In this document: positions 58,159-64,000 of the stretch, one piece after another
Layout: each line of letters begins with the position of its first letter
Position numbering within the stretch: position 1 is the first letter of the stretch
Assembly (NCBI GenBank): GCA_023386965.1
Contig: JAEWIR010000046.1
Location: forward strand, 1 to 64,000
Direction of reading: 5' to 3'
From: Bacteroidota bacterium
Lineage (GTDB): Bacteria; Bacteroidota; Bacteroidia; Flavobacteriales; Weeksellaceae
DNA length: 64,000 bases
Made by a program: the position numbers and the translations under genes
The notes under the pieces: generated by a model
Told to the model about the DNA's origin: nothing
Databases searched by the model: none
The model's input: the letters and a program-made list of their open reading frames with translations, nothing else

Positions 58159-58698
58159 ATGAAAAATATAATAGCAGCAGGTGCAGTGTCAATCATGATG
58201 CTTACCGCATGTCAAAAAGAGGATAAATTAGCCGAGAAATCTCTTGAGCAGCAGAAAATAGAATTTCAGCAGCGTCAGTTAGAGATTGAAAAGCAAAAAC
58301 TGGCTATTGAGAAAGAAAGAATGGCGTACGAAACACAGAAAAAAGCTGACAGTGTTGCCCAGGTGCAACAGGCAAGACAGGCGTCGGTAGCTTCAGCCAA
58401 AACCAATGTAGTGCGTGAAACCAGAACTGTTTACGTGGATAATACTCCCCGTTACTCCAGCAATAGCGGATCATCTTCCGGTAATGCAGGTACCGTTCAG
58501 CAGGCTCCCCAAAGACAGGGAATGAGTCACACAGCCAAAGGTACGGTCGTAGGTGCTGTAACAGGTGCCGCAGCTGGTGCTTTGCTTAACAAGAAAAACA
58601 GAGGTGGTGGCGCCGTAGTTGGTGGTATCATTGGTGGTGCCAGTGGTTATGTAATCGGACGACAGGTTGATAAGAAGCAGGGACGTATCCCGCAATAA
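58159..58698 (+). CDS. Lipoprotein with coiled coil and glycine-zipper domain
   Basis: A 179-residue lipoprotein. The type II signal peptide ends Leu-Thr-Ala-Cys (acylated cysteine at 18). A long charged coiled coil rich in Gln, Glu and Lys follows (about residues 25-80), then a Ser/Gly-rich linker, and a C-terminal glycine-zipper region (about 125-170, repeated Gly-x3-Gly with Ala/Val) of the YMGG/17-kDa antigen type. Such regions insert into or associate with membranes. The function is unknown. It is monocistronic, with a terminator downstream. Confidence 0.9.
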   Translation: MKNIIAAGAVSIMMLTACQKEDKLAEKSLEQQKIEFQQRQLEIEKQKLAIEKERMAYETQKKADSVAQVQQARQASVASAKTNVVRETRTVYVDNTPRYSSNSGSSSGNAGTVQQAPQRQGMSHTAKGTVVGAVTGAAAGALLNKKNRGGGAVVGGIIGGASGYVIGRQVDKKQGRIPQ

Positions 58699-58717
58699 TA
58701 AGAAGATTTTAAATACA

Positions 58718-58744
58718 GGGGCCGCATGCAGCGGTCCTTTTTTT
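58718..58744 (+). terminator. Intrinsic terminator of the Gly-zipper lipoprotein gene
   Basis: GGGCCGC pairs with GCGGTCC (one G-T pair) around ATGCA, followed by seven T residues. Confidence 0.82.
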
Positions 58745-58797
58745 ATCCATTCCTCCGGACGGCCCTGTACTCATGCAGTCCGCATCCAACTTTTCCT

Positions 58798-58805
58798 TAA
58801 CTTTG
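58798..58805 (+). promoter_or_regulatory. -7 box of aroC (leaderless geometry)
   Basis: TAACTTTG ends four bases before the aroC ATG, predicting transcription starting at or beside the start codon. Confidence 0.6.
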
Positions 58806-58809
58806 TACT

Positions 58810-59871
58810 ATGTTCAATCTGGGGAATTTTTTAACGCTTTGCACCTTCGGTGAAAGTCACGGACCGGCATATGGCGGCATCATCACCAACTTTCCGGCGG
58901 GTGTGTCCGCTGATCTTGAAATGGTGCAGCATCAGTTGGACCGACGGAAACCCGGGCAGTCTAATATTGTCACCCAAAGAAAGGAAAGTGATAAGGTACA
59001 GTTTCTTTCCGGGATTTTTGATGGCCAAACCACAGGCACACCCATTGGATTTATCATTGAAAATCATAATCAGAAAAGCGGGGATTACGAGCATCTGGCC
59101 CATTCTTACAGGCCCAGCCATGCCGATTTCACTTATGACCGCAAGTTCGGGATCCGGGATCACCGCGGTGGCGGCAAATCCTCAGCACGTGAAACAGTAA
59201 ACTGGGTCGTGGCTGGAAGTTTAGCACGCCAAATTCTGCCTGCTGAAGTTACAATTGAGGCTTATGTTTCTTCAGTTGGTGACATTTTTTGCGAAAAACC
59301 CTATCAGGACCTGGACCTGTCAAAAACAGATGAAAGTGATGTACGCTGTCCTGATCCCGTTACAGCTGAAAAAATGATCAGCCGGATAAAGGAAATAAAA
59401 AAAGAAGGCAATACGATTGGCGGAACCATTACCTGTGTTATCCGTAATATGCCTGCCGGCATAGGCGAACCTGTGTTTGGGAAACTACAGGCTGAAATTG
59501 CTAAGGCCATGCTGAACATCAATGCCGCAAAAGGTTTTGAATATGGAAGCGGATTTTGCGGCGCCCGAATGACCGGTAAAGAGCATAATGATCTTTTTAA
59601 TGAAGATTTCAGTACTAAGACCAATCTTTCCGGTGGAATACAGGGTGGTATCTCAAATGGGATGGACATCTATTTCCGTGTGGCTTTCAAGCCAGTGGCT
59701 ACCCTGTTGCGGAACCAGCAAAGTGTAGACCGACACGGGAATACTGTAACTGTAGAGGGAAGGGGACGTCATGATGCCTGTGTCTTACCGCGCGCCGTGC
59801 CTATCGTGGAAAACCTTGCCGCCTTTGTGCTGGCAGACCTTTATCTCATCAATAAACTCAGGAAGATTTAA
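58810..59871 (+). CDS. aroC: Chorismate synthase
   Basis: A 353-residue FMN-dependent enzyme that converts EPSP to chorismate, the last common step of aromatic synthesis. It has the three family signatures: Gly-Glu-Ser-His-Gly-Pro (about residues 14-19), the Arg-Pro-Ser-His-Ala-Asp ... Asp-His-Arg-Gly-Gly-Gly-Lys-Ser-Ser-Ala-Arg-Glu-Thr block (about 100-130), and Gly-Arg-His-Asp-Ala-Cys-Val near the C-terminus. The start codon follows directly after a -7 box. The thioredoxin-fold genes downstream are probably in the same transcript. Confidence 0.97.
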   Translation: MFNLGNFLTLCTFGESHGPAYGGIITNFPAGVSADLEMVQHQLDRRKPGQSNIVTQRKESDKVQFLSGIFDGQTTGTPIGFIIENHNQKSGDYEHLAHSYRPSHADFTYDRKFGIRDHRGGGKSSARETVNWVVAGSLARQILPAEVTIEAYVSSVGDIFCEKPYQDLDLSKTDESDVRCPDPVTAEKMISRIKEIKKEGNTIGGTITCVIRNMPAGIGEPVFGKLQAEIAKAMLNINAAKGFEYGSGFCGARMTGKEHNDLFNEDFSTKTNLSGGIQGGISNGMDIYFRVAFKPVATLLRNQQSVDRHGNTVTVEGRGRHDACVLPRAVPIVENLAAFVLADLYLINKLRKI

Positions 59872-59902
59872 TTTTAGCAATTAATTGATAAACAGGAAGA
59901 AA

Positions 59903-60463
59903 ATGGAAAAATACTGGCAAACCGCACTGTCTTTTGAAGAATATATGGACGAGGCCCGGCGCCGTGCTACCGAGACATCAGAAAAAGATGATTATTTTGA
60001 ATATTATGAACTGGGGCTGCACCGCATGGAGCGCACACTCAAGACCTTTAAGCCTGATGCGGAATTGCTTGAGAACTTTAAGACTAAGCAGTTCAAAGGC
60101 CGGATTTTAATTATTTCTGAACCCTGGTGTGGCGACGCAAGTGCTACGGTACCGGCAGTTGCTGAATTTTTTGATGCAGCCGGCGTGCAGGTCAGGATTT
60201 TTCTGAGGGATTCCGACACTACACTGATCAATCAGTATTTAACAAATGGAACACAGTCTATTCCTAAGGTTCTCGTGCTGGATGAAGAGTTCAACGTAAC
60301 TGCAGTCTGGGGCCCACGGCCACAATACGGCAACCAGTTGCTGGCTAAATTCAAGGCGGACGAAGAAGCTTATCCGCGTGAGCAGTTTTATAATGACCTG
60401 CAGGTGTATTATGCCAAAAACAGGGGTAAAGACGCTATTGAGGAAATACTTAAACTAATTTGA
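59903..60463 (+). CDS. Thioredoxin-fold protein with WCGDAS site
   Basis: A 186-residue cytoplasmic protein whose C-terminal part has a thioredoxin-like fold. The active-site position reads Trp75-Cys76-Gly-Asp-Ala-Ser80 in place of Trp-Cys-Gly-Pro-Cys, so a resolving cysteine is missing. A Ser-Ile-Pro-Lys cis-proline segment follows. The N-terminal 60 residues are helical and not thioredoxin-like. I prefer the ATG at 59903 to a TTG six codons upstream. It lies 31 bases after aroC and two bases before the TlpA-like gene. Confidence 0.88.
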   Translation: MEKYWQTALSFEEYMDEARRRATETSEKDDYFEYYELGLHRMERTLKTFKPDAELLENFKTKQFKGRILIISEPWCGDASATVPAVAEFFDAAGVQVRIFLRDSDTTLINQYLTNGTQSIPKVLVLDEEFNVTAVWGPRPQYGNQLLAKFKADEEAYPREQFYNDLQVYYAKNRGKDAIEEILKLI

Positions 60464-60465
60464 AA

Positions 60466-61026
60466 ATGAGGTTTTTACGTAAGAATTTAATTTTTATAGT
60501 CCTCCTTTTAGCCGCGGGAATTGCAGTAGCCGTTCCCGGAGTACGACAGTACCTGCAGGAACAGTTTGTTCCGGTGGCTACGGTGCAGGAGGCTGTAACG
60601 GTAGATGACGCGGATTATGATGTGGTCCTGAAAGGTATTAATACAACAAGCACAAATCTTAAGAATTTTAAAGGAAAAAAATTGCTCTTCCTCAATTTTT
60701 GGGGTACCTGGTGCAAGCCCTGCCGCGAGGAGTGGCCTTCCATTCAGAAACTGTATGACAGCCGCAAGCACAACATGGATTTTGTGCTTATCGCAATGAT
60801 GGATAAGGAAGAGGATGTGAGAAAATTTATGAAGGACAATAATTATACGGTTCCTGTTTACATTGCCGAAAGTCCCATTGACGGCAAGATCCTGCCTAAA
60901 GTTTTTCCTACCACTTTTGTTCTGGACGCAAACGGCCGAATTCTTCACAAGGAAACCGCCACTAAGGATTGGAACGCCGCGGAAGTACATTCATTTCTTG
61001 ATAAGTTTACAAAGGCAGAGAAGTAA
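60466..61026 (+). CDS. TlpA-like membrane-anchored thioredoxin
   Basis: A 186-residue thiol-disulfide oxidoreductase with an N-terminal membrane anchor or signal (about residues 7-24) and a periplasmic redoxin domain. The active site is Trp-Gly-Thr-Trp-Cys83-Lys-Pro-Cys86-Arg-Glu-Glu-Trp, and the cis-proline lies in Val-Phe-Pro-Thr-Thr-Phe-Val. Roles of relatives include cytochrome maturation and protein disulfide reduction. A TTG two codons upstream would overlap the preceding stop; the ATG at 60466 is preferred. Confidence 0.92.
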   Translation: MRFLRKNLIFIVLLLAAGIAVAVPGVRQYLQEQFVPVATVQEAVTVDDADYDVVLKGINTTSTNLKNFKGKKLLFLNFWGTWCKPCREEWPSIQKLYDSRKHNMDFVLIAMMDKEEDVRKFMKDNNYTVPVYIAESPIDGKILPKVFPTTFVLDANGRILHKETATKDWNAAEVHSFLDKFTKAEK

Positions 61027-61109
61027 TTTTATACTTTGTTAACAGGTATGCGATCAGCGTTGGCAGGCTAATTGTTTATTTCTTTTCTTAGAAAAATATA
61101 ACACCAATA

Positions 61110-61451
61110 ATGAAATATTCTAAAATTGAACTGGCTAAACAGGCCATTAAGCACAAAGGTTTCATAAAAAAGATTCCGGACATTATCCGGATGGTCAATT
61201 ACTGGAGAAAAGGTATGTATCCCGTAAATGCAGTAGATATCATTCTGCCGCTTTTGGGCCTACTGTATGTTATTTCGCCAATTGATCTGCTGCCGGAAAT
61301 CGCCATTCCTGTTTTGGGTGTGGCTGACGACCTGGCGGTTTTGTCGCTGGCCTTACCCAAATTACTGAAGGAAGTAGATAAATTCCTCCTTTGGGAAGCT
61401 GAGAAAATTGGAAATACAAGGAATATTTCTGATGCTGAAATAATAGACTAA
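61110..61451 (+). CDS. YkvA family membrane protein (DUF1232)
   Basis: A 113-residue protein with the DUF1232 motif Ile-Leu-Pro-Leu-Leu-Gly-Leu-Leu-Tyr-Val-Ile-Ser-Pro-Ile-Asp-Leu-Leu-Pro-Glu (about residues 45-63), followed by Gly-Val-Ala-Asp-Asp-Leu-Ala-Val-Leu. It is probably membrane-associated through the hydrophobic motif. The function of the family is unknown. A GC-rich hairpin without a T-run follows the gene. Confidence 0.92.
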   Translation: MKYSKIELAKQAIKHKGFIKKIPDIIRMVNYWRKGMYPVNAVDIILPLLGLLYVISPIDLLPEIAIPVLGVADDLAVLSLALPKLLKEVDKFLLWEAEKIGNTRNISDAEIID

Positions 61452-61455
61452 AATC

Positions 61456-61477
61456 ACAGCCCGCTACAGCGGGCTGT
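61456..61477 (+). terminator. Hairpin after the YkvA gene
   Basis: ACAGCCCGC and GCGGGCTGT form a perfect 9-bp stem around TACA. The T-run is missing (TGCATTT follows), so termination may be weak. Confidence 0.5.
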
Positions 61478-61572
61478 TGCATTTAAAGACTTTTCTACCT
61501 TTATTATTCTTCTGTACGTTTATATATCAATGGTTAGTCCAGTAAATTATTTATTTTTATAAAAAATTTACC

Positions 61573-62028
61573 ATGAGAATTGAGTCTGTGAGTGTAGAAG
61601 ATTACCTGAGCAAGGTGCCGGACGAGCGTAAGCCAGCAATGCAGAAACTTTATGAAACAGTGAAAGAAAATCTTCCGCCGGATTTTGAGGAGGCTGTAAG
61701 TTATGGTATGATGGGCTGGAATGTTCCGCTGTCGGTTTATCCGAACGGTTATCACTGTACACCCGGCGAGCCGCTTCCATTTCTGGGTATGGCTTCGCAA
61801 AAAAAATTCATTGCATTCTATCATATGGGAATCTATGCCAGTCCCGAACTGCACGACTGGTTTGTTGCCGAGTATCCAAAACACTGCAAACGAAAGTTGG
61901 ACATGGGGAAATCGTGCATCCGCTTCAAGAAGCCGGAAGAAATTCCTTTTGAACTTATGGGACAACTGGTCCAGAAGATGACTGCGCAGGAGTGGATCAG
62001 TTTATATGAAGGTAATCTGAAGAAATAA
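61573..62028 (+). CDS. DUF1801 domain protein
   Basis: A 151-residue protein of the DUF1801 (YdhG-like) fold. It has the N-terminal Val-Glu-Asp-Tyr-Leu-Ser-x-Val-Pro-Asp-Glu-Arg segment (about residues 7-18), a Glu-Ala-Val-Ser-Tyr-Gly-Met-Met-Gly-Trp motif near 40-50 and the Lys-Lys-Phe-Ile-Ala-Phe-Tyr strand near 76. One Bacillus relative has been proposed as an iron chaperone; function here is unknown. It is convergent with the DUF7009-like gene, four bases apart. Confidence 0.9.
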   Translation: MRIESVSVEDYLSKVPDERKPAMQKLYETVKENLPPDFEEAVSYGMMGWNVPLSVYPNGYHCTPGEPLPFLGMASQKKFIAFYHMGIYASPELHDWFVAEYPKHCKRKLDMGKSCIRFKKPEEIPFELMGQLVQKMTAQEWISLYEGNLKK

Positions 62029-62032
62029 CAGG

Positions 62033-62404
62033 TTAGCAGGAAGTTTTCGGATTATCAAACATATCGGACTGGTCTTCAGAGGTGGTGTCCAGACATTTCA
62101 GGTCTTTCTCAACAAGAAGAAACAGGCCGCCTTCCTGTCCGTTTTCGGCATAGTCCTGTACCCCTATTTCCTCTGTATAGATCAGGGTACAAAGTTTGTC
62201 GTGCGGCAAATGTACAGTCATTTTACCCTCAGAAAAGCTGCAGTACATCCTGGGTGTATCGGTATTCTTCTGTAGTACGTAGGTAAAGATATTCCCGGGT
62301 GAAATTACTGTCGATTCTGAAACTTTACCTGTTTCTCTAAGTGCCTGAACGTCGCTTTTTGTGAGGCGTAAACGAACCCTGTTGCCTTTAATTCTAATTT
62401 TCAT
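62033..62404 (-). CDS. DUF7009-like small protein in the molybdenum cofactor operon
   Basis: A 123-residue cytoplasmic protein starting Met-Lys-Ile-Arg-Ile-Lys-Gly-Asn-Arg-Val-Arg-Leu-Arg-Leu-Thr. It ends in a conserved-looking block, Phe-Leu-Leu-Val-Glu-Lys-Asp-Leu-Lys-Cys-Leu-Asp, followed by Glu-Asp-Gln-Ser-Asp-Met-Phe-x-Asn-Pro and a final Ser-Cys. The pattern matches what I recall as DUF7009. The two C-terminal cysteines could act in sulfur or metal handling. It starts 16 bases after fdhD and very probably belongs to the mobA-fdhD transcript. Confidence 0.85.
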   Translation of the reverse strand: MKIRIKGNRVRLRLTKSDVQALRETGKVSESTVISPGNIFTYVLQKNTDTPRMYCSFSEGKMTVHLPHDKLCTLIYTEEIGVQDYAENGQEGGLFLLVEKDLKCLDTTSEDQSDMFDNPKTSC

Positions 62405-62420
62405 GAGATAAATATAACGA

Positions 62421-63242
62421 TTAGTAAGTTAGGCGGTCAGCACCGCAGTAGATATTTGCGTTTCCATTTTTCAGAAATCCGATCAGGGTAATGCCAAATT
62501 TTTCTGAAGTTTCCACCGCCAGTGAACTGGGTGCGCCAATGGCGCAAATAACCTGAATTCCGGCCATAGCAGCCTTTTGTACGAGTTCAAAACTTGCCCG
62601 TCCGCTCAGGAGCAGGATATGCTGCTGCAAAAAAAACTCTTTCTCATTCCATTTCAGCAGTTCTGCGCCTATAAGTTTATCTAAAGCATTATGCCGGCCT
62701 ACATCTTCGCGAAGCGTAATTAATTCTCCGTGAAAATCAAACAGCGCGGAAGCATGGATGCCACCGGTTGAATTGAACGTTTCCTGAGCCGTCCGCAGTT
62801 TTCCGTTTAGTTCAAATAAATGCCGGATGTCTAATTTTCCGTCATCGATCTGCGCAGGTGTTCTGCAAACCTGCATAATGGCCTCAATACTTTCTTTACC
62901 GCATACACCGCAGCTGCTGGTCGTATAAAAATTTCTTTTCACCTTCTGAAGATTATGTTCCAGGCCCGGATTCAGGTAAACAGTGGTCTGATTGTCACCG
63001 GTGTTTTTATAAGGTGGGTCGGCCAGGTCGTTGGCAGAAGAAATAATGCCCTCGGTAAACAGGAAGCCTATGGCCAGTTCGCCGTCATTGCCGGGGGTTC
63101 TCATCGTTACGGACAGGGGAGTGGTTATGCCGCCGGCGGTTACCGAAATCTCAAGCGGTTCCTCTACTGCAAGAATATCTTTTTTTGCGGTTACCGATGT
63201 CCCAAATTCACTGATTTTATAGATGGTCACTTCTTTTGTCAT
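62421..63242 (-). CDS. fdhD: Formate dehydrogenase accessory sulfurtransferase FdhD
   Basis: A 273-residue protein that passes sulfur from a cysteine desulfurase to the molybdenum cofactor of formate dehydrogenase. It has Met-Arg-Thr-Pro-Gly-x-Asp-Gly-Glu-Leu-Ala-Ile-Gly-Phe-Leu (about residues 47-61), the sulfur-carrying pair Cys111-x-x-Cys114 in Ser-Ser-Cys-Gly-Val-Cys-Gly, Gly-Gly-Ile-His-Ala near 161 and Glu-Asp-Val-Gly-Arg-His-Asn-Ala near 177. No formate dehydrogenase gene is inside the window. It lies 15 bases after mobA. Confidence 0.96.
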   Translation of the reverse strand: MTKEVTIYKISEFGTSVTAKKDILAVEEPLEISVTAGGITTPLSVTMRTPGNDGELAIGFLFTEGIISSANDLADPPYKNTGDNQTTVYLNPGLEHNLQKVKRNFYTTSSCGVCGKESIEAIMQVCRTPAQIDDGKLDIRHLFELNGKLRTAQETFNSTGGIHASALFDFHGELITLREDVGRHNALDKLIGAELLKWNEKEFFLQQHILLLSGRASFELVQKAAMAGIQVICAIGAPSSLAVETSEKFGITLIGFLKNGNANIYCGADRLTY

Positions 63243-63257
63243 GTTTTTTTCTGTTTG

Positions 63258-64000
63258 TTACACATTTCTGAAATCAGGTTCCGATTTTAGTTGCCGGTAT
63301 TCCTGCTCCGTATTGATGTTCAGCATAAAAGCAGCATCCGGAAGTTCCACTTTTTCTGTTTTAATCTCCCCGAGGATTTTATTTAATGAGTTTCCTCCGG
63401 CTGCGGCAAATTTTTTCAGTTTTGCAACAGCTGCGGGCTCCAGAATGGAAACCATTGGCTCAGTTTGACCGCTTACGCTGAAACAGACCGCTTCAGAGTG
63501 ACCGTTACGGGCATTCCAAAGTTCTATCAGGTGCTCCGTTTTAAGCATTGGATAATCAACAGCTACAATAAAGCAGCCCTGATCAGAACCTTCCAGACAG
63601 CTAAGAATGCCGGTGAGGGGTCCTTTGCCATTGTATTTAAGTTGGTCTGAACACCAGAGAAAAGAGGCGTCACAGCACCATTTGTCCCGCTGATCCTCAT
63701 TCACGGAAATCATTACTTTTTCACAAAAACTCCCCAACATCCGGTGTACCATTTTCCACTGAGGCAGGTCTGAATACTGCAGCAAAGCTTTATCCATTCC
63801 CATCCTTGTACTCCTACCGCCGCAAAGGACAATTCCTTTAAGTTCAGGCAGGAGCTGTCCTTTTAAACAGTTCTTGGGAAATATTTTAACTTTTTCTAAG
63901 CTGTATCTTCGGATGAATTCGTGGACAAGAGCGGGGCGTACTACGAAAAGCAGTTTGGTGTTATTAGGTTCATATTTTATATTTCCTGAAATAAACGTAT
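63258..64000 (-). CDS. mobA: Molybdenum cofactor guanylyltransferase MobA with N-terminal extension, 5' end missing
   Basis: MobA attaches GMP to molybdopterin. The frame stays open from 63258 to the window edge (246 codons visible). The GTP signature Ile-Val-Leu-Cys-Gly-Gly-Arg-Ser-Thr-Arg-Met-Gly-Met-Asp-Lys lies at about 63782-63830, so an ATG at 63803 would cut this motif and cannot be the start. At least 55 residues precede the MobA domain, including a Leu-Leu-Phe-Val-Val-Arg-Pro strand; I cannot assign them to a family. Metal-binding Val-Asp-Tyr-Pro-Met and a Gln-Thr-Glu-Pro-Met segment follow. It starts a mobA-fdhD-DUF7009 unit. The true start lies beyond the window. Confidence 0.9.
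   Translation of the reverse strand, partial: TFISGNIKYEPNNTKLLFVVRPALVHEFIRRYSLEKVKIFPKNCLKGQLLPELKGIVLCGGRSTRMGMDKALLQYSDLPQWKMVHRMLGSFCEKVMISVNEDQRDKWCCDASFLWCSDQLKYNGKGPLTGILSCLEGSDQGCFIVAVDYPMLKTEHLIELWNARNGHSEAVCFSVSGQTEPMVSILEPAAVAKLKKFAAAGGNSLNKILGEIKTEKVELPDAAFMLNINTEQEYRQLKSEPDFRNV

Noticed and set aside
61456..61477. Strong terminator after the YkvA gene
   Set aside because: The stem is perfect but no T-run follows, so it is kept only as a low-confidence hairpin.
1..64000. CRISPR array, insertion sequence, prophage or defence island
   Set aside because: No regularly spaced repeats, transposase, integrase or phage genes were seen; the gene content is housekeeping throughout.

Overview
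The window looks like a chromosomal core region of a Bacteroidetes bacterium, most likely a flavobacterium of the Chryseobacterium/Weeksellaceae group. The reasons are lineage-typical genes (split transketolase, DUF5606, DUF3822, DUF4295 next to rpmG, a type IX secretion plug protein, OmpA with thrombospondin-type calcium repeats, TamB beside tsaD), almost no Shine-Dalgarno sites, and many flavobacterial promoters with the -7 box TAnnTTTG, some with a TTG about 20 bases upstream. I see no insertion sequence, prophage, CRISPR array or biosynthetic cluster. The genus is an inference from gene content, not from a marker comparison.

Layout. 1-2150: end of a GIY-YIG nuclease, then rsmE and tsaD on the minus strand. 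2155-6912: tamB, divergent from tsaD. 7040-9187: Lrp/AsnC regulator, a four-helix membrane protein, an Rrf2 regulator with a cysteine triad, and the iron-sulfur repair protein Ric. 9280-10548: an unusual ClC channel, then about 680 bases without genes holding a decayed direct repeat. 11231-20155: mostly minus-strand metabolic genes (split transketolase, Na+/solute symporter, pirin, luciferase-like oxidoreductase, DHA2 exporter). 20254-26786: secreted unknown, asnB, RNA m5C methyltransferase, murB, aminotransferase. 26899-32819: phosphoesterase/Smr, DUF3822/rsmD, sixA, ruvX/def/DUF5606, fmt. 32846-38895: recQ, ompA-like, folK/sppA, glsB-like. 39022-42486: ftsY, rpmB-rpmG-DUF4295, lnt. 42613-51838: PhnA-like zinc ribbon, Pif1-like helicase, YihY, GNAT, gamma carbonic anhydrase, Nfu, ferrochelatase, T9SS plug. 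51932-54076: MBL hydrolase, thioredoxin-like protein, miaA. 54184-57843: yicC-gmk-SDR-nadA-folB. 57950-62028: tRNA-Cys, Gly-zipper lipoprotein, aroC, two thioredoxin-fold genes, YkvA, DUF1801. 62033-64000: a molybdenum cofactor operon (DUF7009-like, fdhD, mobA cut by the window end).

Themes. RNA modification and translation are heavily represented (rsmE, tsaD, rsmB-type, rsmD, miaA, fmt, def, rpmB, rpmG, tRNA-Cys). Envelope building is represented by tamB, lnt, murB, ompA, the T9SS plug and several lipoproteins. Iron-sulfur and tetrapyrrole handling is represented by Rrf2/Ric, Nfu, hemH and nadA.

I found no convincing new multi-gene defence or biosynthetic system. The points most worth a second look are a 96-bp intergenic palindromic element, several promoters whose geometry predicts leaderless mRNAs, an 18-base leader sequence shared by ompA and glsB, a candidate Rrf2 operator at ric, a ClC protein with altered filter motifs, a cysteine-rich segment in ferrochelatase, and an N-terminal extension on MobA.
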